In this document: in pieces, positions 36,844-51,032 of the stretch
Layout: each line of letters starts with the position of its first letter
How positions within the stretch are numbered: the stretch's first letter is position 1
Notes under the pieces: model-generated
Told to the model about the DNA's origin: nothing
Databases searched by the model: none
Seen by the model: only the letters and a program-made list of their open reading frames with translations
DNA from: Acanthochlamys bracteata
Lineage: Eukaryota > Streptophyta > Magnoliopsida > Pandanales > Velloziaceae
Assembly: GCA_019914995.1 (NCBI GenBank)
Contig: CM034128.1
Location: 5,210,501-5,274,500 of the forward strand
Length of the DNA: 64,000 nucleotides
Reading direction: 5' to 3'
Translations under genes and position numbers: made by a program

Positions 36844-37589
36844 GACTTGCGGAAGAACTCATCAGAGCTCAATAAGACAGTAACAAAGTTACGATGTGAA
36901 TTTCTTTGTTTATTCCAGATGTTTAGTTGATCCAAATGCTAGCAATATGTTCCAAAAATTATGATTTCGTTTCCCCGTATTGATATAGACTGTCCAATGC
37001 ATATGATACACTAGAAAGGAAAATTCTTAGCTTACAACAACCTGAAGAAAGAAAACAAGACAGACTTACGAATTTAGCTTAAATGAACTAGGTATTTCAA
37101 AAATACAGTCAGTACCACTTCTTCAGTCAACTTAAGAGAAAACAAAGACTAACAAAAGAAATACATAATTTTCAATGAAACTCTACAATCAGGTAGTGTA
37201 AAGTGCCTAAGGATGGTATACGGGTTAAAAAAATGGTAAAAACACATTAAGGCATTTATTCGAACATCTAACGGGCACCAGAAGGGAACTACCATCTCCA
37301 CATTGGTATGCAAAACTGGAATCACAAACTTTTTATTTCCTTTTGTTAAATTTCTTGTTTGAACTGAAGGGAAAATGAATACCTGGAAATCGAGTAAGGT
37401 TATTCCTTGGTTTTCTTTCTTCCGGAACACAATTTCAAAATGTCTACGAGGGAAATGTTTTCTTTCCAAGTTTCTGGGTTTTCCGTGATCCTTGCGAATA
37501 AAGTAACTCGGCCTTCTAATTACTAGAGCCCAAAACTAAAAGTCCAGTAATAACGCAAAGGGCCCAAACGTAACAATACACGTTTCCCC

Positions 37590-37820
37590 GTTTGGCATTG
37601 GTTATTATAAAAATAATTTTTTAATTTTTTATTTCAAATTTTTAAATAATATTTTATAAGTATATAAAAATTTATTTAAAATTTAGAAAATGTAAAAAGT
37701 TTTACGTAGTGAGATTTTTTTATTACATAATTTTATTATTTTTTAAAAATAAAAGATCGTTTTTCAAGATAAAAATATTTTCTATCTTAAAAAATTTTAT
37801 TTTATAAGCACTCTTAAATG
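37590..37820. mobile_element. MITE family A copy
   Basis: Begins GTTTGGCATTGGTTAT and ends TATAAGCACTCTTAAATG, with the same AT-rich interior blocks as the copy at 24678-24926. More diverged than that copy. Confidence 0.6.
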
Positions 37821-39451
37821 TCCCATGTCCCATATATAATAATACAAAATAAAAACAATAAAGAAGTATTTAATAATAAGAAAAACAGATAAAAGAAGTA
37901 GTTCATATTAGAATTACGCATAATGATCACAAAAAAAATTGATTGCAAAATACAGAATCGATTTCTTGTGTTATACAATGTAAAACTTCAAAATTTTTAA
38001 TTTTTCTATGGATCTCTCTTGATTTTGGTGTATGGTCAATTATTATGTCAAGCAATTTTACACCCCTTAACTATTAGGAAATGTTAATTTGATCTCTCTA
38101 TTTTCAAACATCTCAGTTCCAACAATCCCTTTTCCATGCAGCACAAAAAAGTTAAAAATTTGATCTGCTTCATCAAACTTCTTTATAGTAGGATAATTCT
38201 TTTCATGAATATGGCTACGATATTACGTTAGACAATTTCTAATCTAAAACCAATTAATTGTTAGAAGAGGAGACCTAAAATTTTATATAACAAGGTAAAT
38301 TCTACTGTTGACTAATGTTGGATTAATTTTTTTTAATACTAATAACATGACAAATTTTAGTCATAAAGAAACTTCTGTGTTGTTGATCTATAGTGTTTAT
38401 GGTCTACATCATCAGCTTCATCTTTGCAGAAGCAGGAAGGGTTTTCTTGTAGGCACCGGTTTGGCGGTACATCTGTACTCTATTTTATTTTAATTTTTAA
38501 TTTTATAATTTTAATAAATTTTATAAATCTATTTAAAAATATAAATAAAATTATTATAAATTTGTATTTTTTAGATAAACATATAAATTTTTTTTAATAT
38601 CTTTATAATGTTTTTTATTTTAAAATTTTTTATATAAACACTTCTAGACGTCACCTTAGGTGATATTTGTTATTACTTATAAACTCATTTGCATTCTAAT
38701 TTTTCATATCACATTTATCAATAAATTTTTTAGAATATTTCATTTATTAAATTTAAATAGTACACATTTTTACATTATAAAATCTTATATTCTTTATTTC
38801 TATTTTTATTTTTGAGATAAAAATATAAGATTTATTTTTTAGAAAAATTAAAAAATTTCAAATTTTTAAATTCTTTTAAAAAAATAATTTCAAACATTTC
38901 TTTGGACGCAACCTGAACACCAACCGTGAATATAGTTGCAAATTTGGACAGGCCCCGGTTCGGTGAAACGATTCGTGTGCTTGGTACCTCGGCCCGTAAA
39001 CGGTGACAGAACTCCGATCCGATCCAGCAGATATTATTAGCCCGTCATGCTGGGTACCGTGCATGTTAACATAATCAATATCGATCGGTCAATTTTGATC
39101 AATATTGATTTAATCAATATTAATTGTTAATTAAATCAACATATAATAAAAAATATTTTTAAAAATTAAAAAACATCTTTAAATAATAAAAATATTTATT
39201 ATTTACTTTTATATTTATAATATTTTTTAGAAAATATTTTATATTATTATTATTATTTATTATAAAATTTAAAGATAAACAGATAAATAAATCTGACAAA
39301 ATAAAAAAAATGGGGTCGGGCCCAGGTGTGAAAGACAGGCAGAGCTGTCCAGTCACTTTATTTGGCCTGACGGGTGGGGGTGATATAGTTGACTATGAAC
39401 AGTTGACTATAACAGTGAAGCAAACAACGGTAGCCATATAATAAAAATACG

Positions 39452-39699
39452 AATGGATTGCTTATAAAATAGAATTTTTAGTAAAATAAAAAATATTTTT
39501 ATTTTTTTTAAAAAATGAGTTTTATTTTTTTATTTCTAAAAAAATAATAAAAATATGTAATAAAAGATTTCACTTCGTAGAAATTTTTTACATTTTTTAA
39601 ATTTTTAAATAAATTTTTTATATATTTATAAAATATATATTAAAAAATATGAAATAGAAAATTAAAAAAATTGGATGAAGAAAAAGCAAAGCCAAACAC
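39452..39699. mobile_element. MITE family A copy
   Basis: Starts at GGATTGCTTATAAAATAG and ends near AAAGCAAAGCCAAACACCC. The interior closely follows the 24678-24926 copy, including the block TTTATATATTTATAAAATAT, which makes these two the most similar pair in the window. Confidence 0.7.
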
Positions 39700-42603
39700 C
39701 CTCATAGAGTGATATAGTTAGACTATGAACGCTGCTAACAAGAAGAAAGTAGAGGTATGGAAATCCATATAATTGTAGTAGTATAGAAATGAGTTGACAC
39801 CTTATTAAAATAGAAGATATGGACTATACCTTATAGGTTTTCTTTTTAAATACCGTAGAAGATAAGAAAGAAACTAAAAACTAAAGCAACACAAAATCTA
39901 TGTAGTCCTTATCAAAAAGATTCATGTATGATCTTTATACAGTAGACAAGTACCAGCAGAAGTCTTTAGTTCGTCTTTGCTCTCTCCATCAATAAAATAT
40001 TAAGGAGTCCTTTGACACAATTTGTTTTTAATTTTTATTTTTATTTTTAAGGAAATTTTAATCAAATCAAAGGAAACTACTACTTACAAACTGTATATAG
40101 AAAGCTAGCGAAGAAAAATCTAAAACATGCAAGATATGAGCTAAAATGTGATTATAATTCCCAAAAAATATAGCAATGATAGATATTAAAAGCCTGTTTG
40201 ATTTTTCATTTCAGAAAAATTATTTATTATTTTATATTTTAAAATAAATTTTTTATAATAATTTATATAATTTATTAAATTTTTATAAAATAAAAAAAAT
40301 TTTATATAGTAAATTATCGTATTATTTTTAAATATTTTATATAATAAAATTTATTTATTAAAATATTAAAAAATATTTTTTATTTAAAATTTTTTTGATC
40401 ATAAGCACTCTCAAATAGCCTATAAATATGGAGTAGTCAAACACTGGTTGAACAATCGGGATCAATGTATACTTAGAATATTTAGTTGACATTCATACAA
40501 TGTCTAATGAATTATGAGTTTGATAGATCATGTTTAGCAAAAAGACGATATTCTTTGCTCACTATCAAACAATTACTTATTCACAAACTTTGACTAAATG
40601 ATAGAGTTAATTATGCCAATTGAATCTCTAATATAAACTAGATTCGCTTAAATTGAATATAAGTGGATATTTGGAAAAGCTTATTATCTCATTTTTACTC
40701 TAGATTTTTTTTATATTTTTAAAATATTCTATAAAATTATATTTAAAATTTAAAGAATACAGAAAAATTCTATGTAAGATATTATAATTAATTATTTTTA
40801 TTAATTTTTTTCATGTCAAAAAAAATAAGGCTTATTTTTTAAAAGATCATAAAATATTATTCTTTTTAGAAAAACTTATCTTAAATAAGCACTTGAAAAT
40901 ATTTAGCTAAAAGATATGAGTCTTTGTTAAACTAAATCTTTTGTGCCTCCTTTTGTTAGATAAAGAGGATCTTTGATATTACTTTTCAACTGCATATCAT
41001 TTAAATTTTTATTTCATTTTTTTAATAATTATTTATAATATTTTATAAATTTTATTTAAAATTTATAAAATATAAAAAAATATTTGATTATTATATTTAT
41101 TAGATAAAAACAGAGTATTTTAAATATCTCAAAATATTCTTTACATAGAAAATTTTAATTTCATAAATACTCCAAAAATGTTCTCAGAGTAGAACTTCTA
41201 CTGGAAAATATTTTATCAGTTCCTAAGAACAACGAACACATATCCAAAGCCTATGCTAACGTTTATTTGAAGCTAAAATTTTAAAAAGTACGTTGCTGAA
41301 AAAAAAATTTGTTAGAAATTTTTTTTTAAATGAACATAGAAATTACAAAGTATTAATTTTTGTGAGAAAAATTATTTTCGGATAGTACAGGATGAAATCA
41401 ATATATCTTTATGCGGTCGAAAGATATTCTATGACAACAACAGGCAACGAAGATATGCACACGAATGTCCCTTAAAAAAAAAATCAAAATTTCTCTGATA
41501 TAATATTAATACGTGTCGATTTTTAATACATGAAATTATTCAAATTTGTTTTTCTGCTTTCATGCAAAGAAGAACCAACATACGTGTCCTTTTCAAATCT
41601 ATGAATGTTGCTTGCTTGCATCCAAGAAATCGCATAAGGCAAAAAAATATTTTCTATTTTGGTAATTGCGCAAAGAAACAAAGTGGGTGGCTGACTAAGG
41701 AAACGAAAGGAATTGATGTAGTTGTTGAGTCTCAGCTTCAACTACTTGGGGAATAATTTAGGGATGTTTTGGGGAATGATTATTAAAAATAAATTAGGAG
41801 AATATTTTTGAAAAATAAAAATAATTAATAAAAAGATTTTATGATGTAGAATTTTTTGTATTTTTATAATTTTAAAAAAAATTCTGTAAAGTATTCTAAA
41901 AATTTATTAAAAAATATGAAATAAAAAATTAGAGAAATTTTTTTTTCCAAATATACTCTTAGTGGTTGATGAATCATATATATTGTTCTTTCCATGACTA
42001 CGATTTGAAATTTTCGAATAAGATTGATTACGAAAGAATTGAAATGTGATAAATGTTGGATAGGTAATCAATTAATTTCATATAAACTTAAGTGAATTTT
42101 TCACAAAAAAATAAAGTTTTTTAAAGTAAATTTAAAATATAATATAATTTTATTTTAATTTTTTTTGAATTGAATTGAAAGTAAAATATAAAACTTTTGA
42201 AATATATTTCTAAACTTAGTTATATATAAAATATATAAAATGTTCAAAATTTGAATTTTATTTAAATTTTAATTCTAGTATGAAAAATTAAATTTTTAAA
42301 TATTTAAAACACGCTTTTGACCGTAATCAACTAGCTAGTTAGCAACTTAGCAGAGAAAGTAGTGGCATTAACGATGAGTTAGAGCGCGTTCTACGAATCG
42401 TTCTCTGTTACTTAAATAATATTTTATTTTATATTTAATAATATTTTTATAATATTTTAAAAAACATTTGATTTTCTAAATTTTAATTATTTATTTTATT
42501 ATTTCTTAATAGAATAATACAATTTATTTGTAAAAAAAATTAAAATATTGTTTAAAAAAATATTTTTATAAATATTTCCAAATACCTCATAAATGCATGC
42601 AAT

Positions 42604-42617
42604 TCGCTATATAGCGA
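42604..42617. repeat. 14-bp perfect palindrome in a GC-richer island
   Basis: TCGCTATATAGCGA is its own reverse complement. It lies in a short GC-richer island (42595-42670) inside strongly AT-rich DNA. It may be a relic of an inserted sequence; no function is assigned. Confidence 0.5.
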
Positions 42618-43111
42618 GTTGGTCGTGCACGAACAATTCGCCGTAGAGCGGGCCCTAGTCACGAGAGACGTTTGATATTAATTAAAATAAACTTTTCAAT
42701 TTTAAAATTAAGTTCAATTATTTTTTTTAAAATTAATAAAAATAAATCATCTTAAAAATTTTATAATATACAATTGATATATATATATATATTAAATAAA
42801 ATTTTAAAAAAATTGTAAAATTGTTAAAATATAATTTAAAAAAATTTAAACCTATAAGTACCGTAAAATATCACAGTAGTGATGACAACCAGAGGAACGC
42901 TTTCATGTACAAAAGAAAGAACGTTTTCTTCTCAAATTTCAACTACTTTTCCTTTCTATCAATTTTTTTTTTTTCCACTTCCAATCACTGAACTTTGATT
43001 ACACCATCTACAGTGTAATATTCTAATTTCCAAAACCCATCAAAAGATTTTTTTTTCTCTTCTCTCATCTTAAGAAGAAAACTGAAGTGGTAGGTTAAAA
43101 TACCTTGCTAC

Positions 43112-46100
43112 TTACACTTGCAAACTACCACTAAGGTGATCATCGCTGCTATCACTAATCTGAAGCCGTCGATCAGCGCTGCTACCATCACCGGCGAAAA
43201 TCTCGCCGTTCTCTTCGGCATCGTAGCTCGCATGAACGCTATAGAAAACATAAACAATCACAACAACCGCCGAGAAAACCCCGAACCGGATATACGAAGG
43301 TCGGTCAAGCGATCCAAGTAAGAACACGTTGAGAAAGATCGATACGCATGGCAACCAAGGCATCATCGGTACTCCCCAGAACTCTGGCTTCCGAACTTGA
43401 GCCACTAGACAAGTGAATGCCTGTAGTATAAGGAATGCGGCGATAGAGCAGACGCCGAGGAGGATTACTTTGGTCTCGCCGTGAGGAGTGAAGTGCCAGA
43501 GTAGCGTGAAGATGATCGAGATCGTCGAGAAGGATAACAGGAAGATGAGAGTTGGCCATGGATTGGTGGAACCGATGGCGACGTAGCGGCGGTAGATAAC
43601 GGCATTGGCGACCATGTAGAAGACGAAGAGCGTCCCAATGGAGACTAGGTTGAGTAGGACGTCTAGCTCTGTGAATAGAGCTATTGCTGCCGTGAACACT
43701 CCTGCATGTAAGTAACATTTCGTAGAGCTTCTGGATTAGTTTTTATTATTCGATGAAGCTGTAAAATATTGAAATAATTTATGATCAGGTTTTGGCAGTG
43801 AAACGCTAGAGCTAAATTAAAATTGCTTATAAATAAATAACGCAACAACACATTTTTTTGTAAAAAATTTGTTCAGCGACAAAAATTCGAAATAATAATT
43901 AAAATATATAAACTAAAATTTAATATAAAAATAAAAATAAATTTTACAAAAGTAATATATCAAATAATTCAAATTTAAAATATAAAAAAAATGAAAATTA
44001 TGACATTAAATGATGCCCTTACTGCTAGATGGTTTGACATCCATAGAATGATAGAAGAGAGTTTCAAATGCAACCAGTGCTGTTGAGAAATTTATTCTTT
44101 CTGCCAGAAGATTCAATGTGAATATCCATTACATGTAAAAAGGTCTATAAAACTGAATATATCGATTCTGATATTATATTAATATTTTTAAATAAAATTT
44201 GAAAATAAATGATAAAGTTATCTAAAATTTTTAAAGATTTAGAAAAAATATCATACGATAAATTGAAGCTCCTTCACACATGCAATCATGATATTCATAT
44301 AATGAGTTCGTATTGGTTTGACTAAAATCAAAAGCATGCATGGAACTAAGATTAGGGGGTCCATAGCTCAGTGGTCTGTCAATTGATCTGACTTAGATTA
44401 GTCTGATGATGTGTTGAGAACCATTAAAAAAGAAGATGATTGGATCAAAAATAACATGAGAGTGAACCGAAACAATTTTCAACTCAACTACACGTGACTA
44501 CTACTACTACTACAACAACAACTACACACATCCAAAAGTCAAATAAACAACAAGTTGGCTTATCTTTAGCTTTTTCATTTTGTCAGCTTTTTCTTTGAAG
44601 TTTATCGAAGAAAATAAAATAACAGTAACTTGTCAAATCATCCGTATCTGCAGAATAATTAAAAAATTTTTAAAAACTTTCAACTGATGAACAGTGGTTA
44701 TTTTAGTTTCGGTCTGAATCCAAGATTAACAACACTGTAGACAAACAGAGAGTTTCGAGTGTTTAAATGACTGTAATTTTATTTTTTTATCAAATTTTGA
44801 ATTCCAAATTATTTCTATATTTTAATTATACAAAAAATTTAAAACTCTACTTCTATATATAAAATTCTAATTCTAACTTTTTTATTTATACATTTTTTAA
44901 TACAGTTATATTTTTTAATTTTTAACACACTTTTAAAACCTATTAAAATATAAATATTAAACTCTATTTTTACTTTATTTTTAAAAAAATTTTATTTTTT
45001 ATTTTTCACTATCTGAAACAGGTACTTATAATCCAATAGGGCTAATCTACGGGCAAAAACTAGAATCCAACAAGCAGGGGTACGGAGATATGTCTCCAAC
45101 TGACAGTGACACTGTTCAGTGATATAAAGAAACTTTCTAGTTCAAAATAAAAAATTTTATTATCACATAAAATAGGTGTAATTTAAGTTTTAGAGTTTAG
45201 TTTTAAAATAATTTTATAACCTTACCGAGGAAGACGGAGGCGTTAAGAGGAGTTGCAGTGTTAGGATGAATACGTGCAAGCCAAGAAGGAATTACATTGG
45301 ATCGAGCAATGACACATAGATACCGTGCCTGACCGAGCATAGCAACCATCAGTGATGTAAGGATTCCGAGAGCTGCTCCGGCTCCGACAAACCGTGACGC
45401 CCAATCCCAACCTTGTCTCCCTTTGAACGCCGACGAGAACGGTGCTTCCGTATCCATCTACCATTCATTTCAGAAACGAAAAAGAAATTTCAAACTCAAT
45501 GCTTCATTAATTCAATTGTAATCATTGTAAAATCAGTATATTATTATTATTATTATTTGGTTTATTTGTTAATATTGGCATGAAATGGACTTTTGTGGGC
45601 CAAATTAGAAAATCTATCGCATATTCGCATGGACAGAGATGGACGGATTCAAGAGTCAATATTTGATCCATAGATCCTTCTTCAGCAACATCCTATACTT
45701 CTATATTAAAATATTTCAGAATCTCGAATTTCTTGACTATGTGCTTATTTATATTTGATACCATAGTTATAGCAGAATTCATGACTTACAATATCATAAG
45801 GGACGAGCATGGACATGGAAGCAGCCATGAGACAGTAGAACACCGTGACAATGGCAACAGAGCCGGAGACGCCGACCGGAATATCGCGTGCCGGATGCTT
45901 CACTTCTTCTGCCATAGTCGACACTGCGTCATAACCAATGTAGCTTAAGTACACCATTGCAGCACCGTTGAATACTCCGGCGATACCGTGCGGCATGAAT
46001 CCGCCAGGATTCTTTGCCGGATCTCCAGCATGAGTGAAATTGCGGACGTCTCCTTTAACGAAGCCGACGATGATTATAAAAAGAATGAAGGCAATGTGTA

Positions 46101-47718
46101 GGGATGTTAGCACCAAGTTCACCATTGAGCTCTCCTTTGTGCTGCATTATGCAAGAAATTTATCGAATTACTTTCAATTTTTATTGAATAAGAAAAACAA
46201 TAACACAAACAGAAACAATAATTATGCGCGCCCCAAAACAAAATGAAATTTTAGGAAGATAACCCAAGGAACGGGGAAGTATTTCATGAAACATGACAGA
46301 TTTGGAAACTTGCAAAGATTCAATTGCATAATACAAATACAATTTTGACGAGTCACATTCATAAAGCAAGGATTAAGTTAGTAATCAATCAGAAACAAAT
46401 ATTTGCAGTAATAACAGTTGAGACCTTTCTTATTATTTTTTTACCTGTAACAGATGCAAATGGAGATAAGGAGAATGACTGCAACAGCAAGAAGATCAAT
46501 CTGGTTGAAACCATCCGGTAAGCCGGAGACGGTGAACCGCCACTTATCGGCAGCGTCGACGCCAACCGCTGTGCCGAGATAAGCAGTGAAGCTTCTTGCA
46601 ACAGCAGCATTAGAGAAAACATATTCCATTACCAGGTTTGCTCCGGTCAAGAAAGCAGCAAACTCCCCTGTTTTTTGTTATTATTCAATTGTTATTCAAA
46701 GATTAGTGGGAGAATCAAAGTTGAAAAAAGAGAAATAAAATCCTAACAGTAAAACATTTACAAAGAAAATATCTAATGTATGGGCAGATAAAGTAAAGGT
46801 TCTTTAGAACAAAAACAATTGAAGTTTAAAAAAGAAACAAAATAAAATAAAAGAAAAAGAAAAATTTTCACATTTGTTTACAATCTTCAACCAGAGAAAG
46901 TGGTGACAGTGTGTGAGAAAGAGATACCTGATTGGGTAAAGTTATCTTCTTTCTTACTGATCAAAAACTTCTATCTAATACAAAAACACAAAAAAAAAAA
47001 AGAAGAACCATCACAATTTACTAGAATCCAAAAACCCGATGATGAAAATTTCTTCTTGCCAAACTGAGAATAAAATATCAGTACGGAAATAGAGGTGGAA
47101 GATAAAAATCATAAGAAAAAGTTCATATTGTTCAAAAAACAAGAATAGCACACTGAGAAACAAAAATAAGTAAAGTTCATAATCATAGTTAACGAGTCCA
47201 AACTAGAGAGCCCAAAAACACAAAAGGAAAATCTTAAATTTTCTTGCAGGATACAATCTTTAATGCACACAACACACACACACACACACACACACAAAAT
47301 GGAGAAAATTGAACATACCGAAAGTGATACGAAGATAACTGAAAGCACCTCCAGCAACAGGCATATCAACGGCGAACTCAGTATAACAGAAAGCAGACAA
47401 CAGAGCACATAGCCCAGCAATGGCAAATGAGACAACGACAGCAGGTCCGGCGAAAACATGCGCAGCACGGCCGGTGGTAACAAAAACTCCGGCACCGACC
47501 ATGCCGGCGAGACCGAACCCAATGAGATCGTACCAACGCAGAGACCGTGCCATGTCTGGACCTGACCGTGATCGAACACGGCTCATCTCTTCGTACGTTG
47601 TTGTTACTGACCATGCTCGTCTTCTCATCCTCGATGGCGTGCTGATGAGAGCGTTACCGTATGATCTAAAGCTACCGAATGAAGAATAAAGATTGAATCT
47701 TTGTTTGTCTATCGCCAT
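43112..47718 (-). CDS. CAT6/CAT7: Cationic amino acid transporter, CAT6/CAT7 type
   Basis: Five minus-strand exons: 47718-47319, 46667-46445, 46141-45790, 45457-45226 and 43701-43112; 1,797 nt, 598 aa, all junctions GT-AG and in phase. The N-terminal tail has SRMRRRAWSVTTTYEEMSRV and ends in RSLRWYDLIGFGLAGMVGAG, the start of the first membrane helix (GAGVFVTTG substrate-site loop). Further conserved blocks are ALLSAFCYTEFAVDMPVAGG, FNGAAMVYLSYIGYDAVSTM, AEEVKHPARDIPVGVSGSVA, GILTSLMVAMLGQARYLCVI and NLVSIGTLFVFYMVANAVIY. The hydrophobic pattern fits about 14 helices of the APC superfamily. The match is closest to the Arabidopsis CAT6/CAT7 pair as I remember it. CAT proteins are proton-coupled amino acid importers of the plasma membrane or tonoplast. 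The soluble tail is rich in Asp, Glu and Ser (SSADRRLQISDSSDDH). The last intron (43702-45225) holds a MITE. Confidence 0.95.
44757..45025. mobile_element. MITE family B inside a CAT intron
   Basis: Begins near GAGTGTTTAAATGACTGTAA and ends CACTATCTGAAACAGG. The interior block TTTTAATTATACAAAAAATT is shared with the copy at 26474-26760. It lies within the intron between exons 4 and 5 of the CAT gene, away from the splice sites. Confidence 0.65.
47267..47297. repeat. (AC)n microsatellite in CAT intron 1
   Basis: About 14 AC units with one interruption near the start, ending about 16 bases inside the intron from the exon 1 donor at 47318 on the minus strand, where it reads as GT repeats. Likely length-polymorphic. 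Confidence 0.9.
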
Positions 47719-50700
47719 GTTTCTGTTTCTTTGTTTCTTTCTCCGTTGAGTAGCAGAGAGAGAAGAAGCAGAACAAGAAGAAAAAGGAAAGAAAAAAGGG
47801 TTATAAATAACAAAGTTTTAACATTTGCAATACAAGTCACTATTATTTTTATTCGCAGGATTTGAGCACACTGATCTTTTTACCTAAACTCGAGCTTTCT
47901 ACGTTAATGGCAAATTACCATATTTGGATAAAAAGATGCTACGTCATTCAGTTTTCTGTTTGCTTACGGATTGAAATCGTGCCATTCAATTAATTTATGA
48001 GTACCCAAGTGTTGCTTTTACTCTATTTTGAAAATTTTTTTTTAAATAATTTAATTTTAAAAAGAGTATTGAAGTTTTATTATGATGCATAAGTTATAGA
48101 AGTCAAATAATAGTAATAATATCTTTAAAGATTTTTTTATTTATTTGGAATTATGATAGTCACAAAGTCATACCTAACATATCTTAAATATTTTGTTTCT
48201 AAAAGTGAAAAGAGAAAGAATATCCTTTAAATCTTAAAAGAAATTAGGAGAAGAAATAGAATACAAAAAGTTAATAGTGGTTTGATACTGCAATTAAGCG
48301 AAAACAGACTACACAAAAGCTTTCTGTTGTTAAGTAACTCTCATAGCCACTTAGAAGTCAACACGTATTAATCATGTGCTAGTTTAGTTTTCATAAGATC
48401 GTTAAACCTTTTTTTGTTTTGTTTAGAGTAGTAATTAAAAATTTTGATAATTAGTCAATTGGCACATAATGTTGAGCATATTTGATAATACTTATCGCTG
48501 TATTATAAAATTTTTATTTTAAATATTCTTAAAATCTTAAATTTAAAAATACAGATAAATTATTTAAAAACCTCCTCTGTACATATTTATTATTTTAAAA
48601 AACATTTAAATATATTATTTATTTTAAATTTTATTTTAAAATTTTAAAAATTTTACTTTCGACAATGTGAACGTGAGCTAAAACTCACTTAACAATAATC
48701 TTACTGCTATGTGCGCTCAGATTCGTGCAGTAAAATAAAGTATAAACCCCATCTCTAAACCAAATAGAACTCATTATAATATTTATTATGAACTCGTGTA
48801 AATAAACAATATTACAATATATGAACACTTGACTACTGAAAATCTTCATGTAAGTAAGTTTATTATTTCTTTACGAAAAGAATTGAGATGATTGGAAATG
48901 TCTACCATTTCTTATTTTCATATTCTTCTTTTTTTTCAATTCCAATATTATTAGATTATGGCTTCTCCCGAAGGACTTGGATCGCTAAAGATTATCACGC
49001 AATATTCGATCGATCTAAAGAGATTCGTTCGAAAGATTTTAGAATTAGCTACAATTTCCTTTGTCGGCATTAACTAGGAAATTAATTTGACTTTGACTTT
49101 TAATTTGTGGAGATAGTTAGCAATTTGCGATTGATAAATGCATGAGCGGCTCTAAGACGAGCCTAACAAATTTAAGTTTTAAGAAATATAGAATGAAATC
49201 TTATGCAAAATTTTTTTTGGGATGAGAATAATGAAAAGATAACTTAATGAAATATAACAGATTTTATCAAACTTATTTACTGATGATTTTTTTCTTTGCA
49301 TGATTTTAATCAGATTTTGGTGCTACTGCAGTTGGTAGTAACCGACTCTGTTGACCAGCGAGCTCTGAAAAATTGAAGTTTGAGCAAATTCAATTGAAAC
49401 CCGCAACTATGCATGTCCTTTACGTGTTGAGCAACAATATAAAAAAATTTCATCAACTATATATTTGTTTCTAGTAATTGAATCATAAGTAGTAGTTCGT
49501 TTGTGCAGTGTTTCACATAAACTTTTATTGTATTTCTTTTCTTTTTTCCCTCTCATAAACCTATGAGCGCCTTATCATATGCATCTTATCCTCTTCATAA
49601 TATCTTTTAATAAAAATGAATTATATTTTTCTTTCATTTTATTTAATTACACTAATTTAATAAATAGATGAAGATGGTATTTCGATTATATTTTTCTAAA
49701 AAATATTTAACACTGTTAGAATTTGAATCTGCATGCATTATTATAGTGACAATTATATATAATTACTTCTGATTACGTGATAGATTGAAGCTCTTATAAA
49801 ATCGTAGCATTATTTTGGTAAGTTACTTTAATAATAAAATTGTGATGGTTAAACTTAGCCGTAAGTAATATATAAAAAGTAATATATGAACTTTCTAAAG
49901 CTTCAATATTTTGATGTAAAAAATTAAAATTTCGGACAATTAAAATATGCTCTAATAATAAAATAAGTACCTAAATGGGTATTAATTTTGTGCCTTTTTT
50001 TTATTATACGATTATGATAAAAAAAATTAGAGTTTTGAATGTGAAACACATATCTCAATACAATTTTATTTTTAATCTTTAATTTATTTTTAAAAAAATT
50101 GAAATACAAAAATTAAATTTTATTTTCAAACTATTTTTAAAAAGTTTTATTTTTTATTTTTTACTTATAGACAACTCAATTACCGTCATTTGCATGCTGT
50201 TAGTGATACTCAAAATGTGATCCAAAAAAATAAGGTAAAATCTAAACTTTACAAAAATGGATCATCTTAAAAGATGGAACATAATTAGGTAGTAAATAGT
50301 GTTTGGTGTTTGTTAGTGGATAGCTTAAAATGCGATATAGCGGTTGGTTAAGGTAGCGTGGGCAGCTTTCCCAAGAAGAAAAGAAACGGCCGCGGATCAC
50401 GTGAGTCAGCTGTACTGTATACATCAGCAGTTACTACTTGCTTGAATGGATGAAACGGACATGCAACACCGACAACTGCCACGTCTCCATAATCTAGTGG
50501 CTGAATTTCAGATAAGGACTGCGTTGAAAGTAACAGCTAGCGAGGAACGGCGCTGGCACGAAAATCGATAAATGAACAACTAACTCTCCATTTCACTTTG
50601 CTGCGTGTTAGCAGGGGTTAAGGATTTGGGTAGTTAATTATTAAATATTCTTAGCTCAGCTAACATGATTTACTCTCGTAATAATAATTTGATTAAAAAT

Positions 50701-50790
50701 AAAAATTCTTTGAATTAAAACGTGTTTCAAATTTTCGTAACTAATTTTTATAAAAAACATATTTCAAATCACCGGAACTCTACTTTCTTC
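47719..50790. other. CAT promoter and AT-rich spacer
   Basis: 47719-47830 holds the CAT 5' leader (A/G-rich on this strand) and core promoter. 47840-50700 is AT-rich, with MITE-like stretches near 48480-48660 and 49985-50175 (family B-like). Short ORFs have no recognisable motif. Confidence 0.45.
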
Positions 50791-50815
50791 CTCTAAAATT
50801 GAAGTTCCGGTGAGC
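50770..50815. repeat. Imperfect hairpin beside the GRAS fragment
   Basis: TCACCGGAACT and AGTTCCGGTGA form perfect 11-bp inverted arms around a spacer of about 24 bases. It marks the left border of the more GC-rich insert carrying the GRAS fragment and may be a transposon end. Confidence 0.6.
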
Positions 50816-51032
50816 TCATGTGTTTCATTTTCAAACAGATCTGGAAACTCCAGTTCTTCAACACTGTAGCAGAACTCAATGGTAGGAACTTCAGTTCCAT
50901 TGTTTCACTCCTCCCGATGCACTTTTTCTTCCTTCTCGTTTTTCTCTCGCCAGCGTGCTTCGTTTCTTCCAATCCGGCGAGATCTGAGTGTTCTCTCGCC
51001 AACGCTCTTCGCTACAAGAAGTCGTCAATCCA

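Larger units (their letters stand above)
36844..43111. other. AT-rich interval packed with MITE-like segments
   Basis: 36844-37490 is the 5' flank of the PPR gene and may hold a 5' UTR exon (a CCAG/GTATTC donor-like site on the minus strand near 37384). From 37590 to 43000 the sequence is dominated by A/T runs. Family A-like elements lie at 37590-37820, 39452-39699, 40190-40430, about 40670-40910, about 40973-41175 and 41760-41965. A short GC-richer island lies at 38900-39065. No protein-coding gene can be supported; ORFs such as 41523-41756 have no motif. Confidence 0.5.

Noticed and set aside
43305-43718. 137-codon minus-strand ORF over the last CAT exon
   Set aside because: It is in a different frame from the transporter, which is clearly conserved here.
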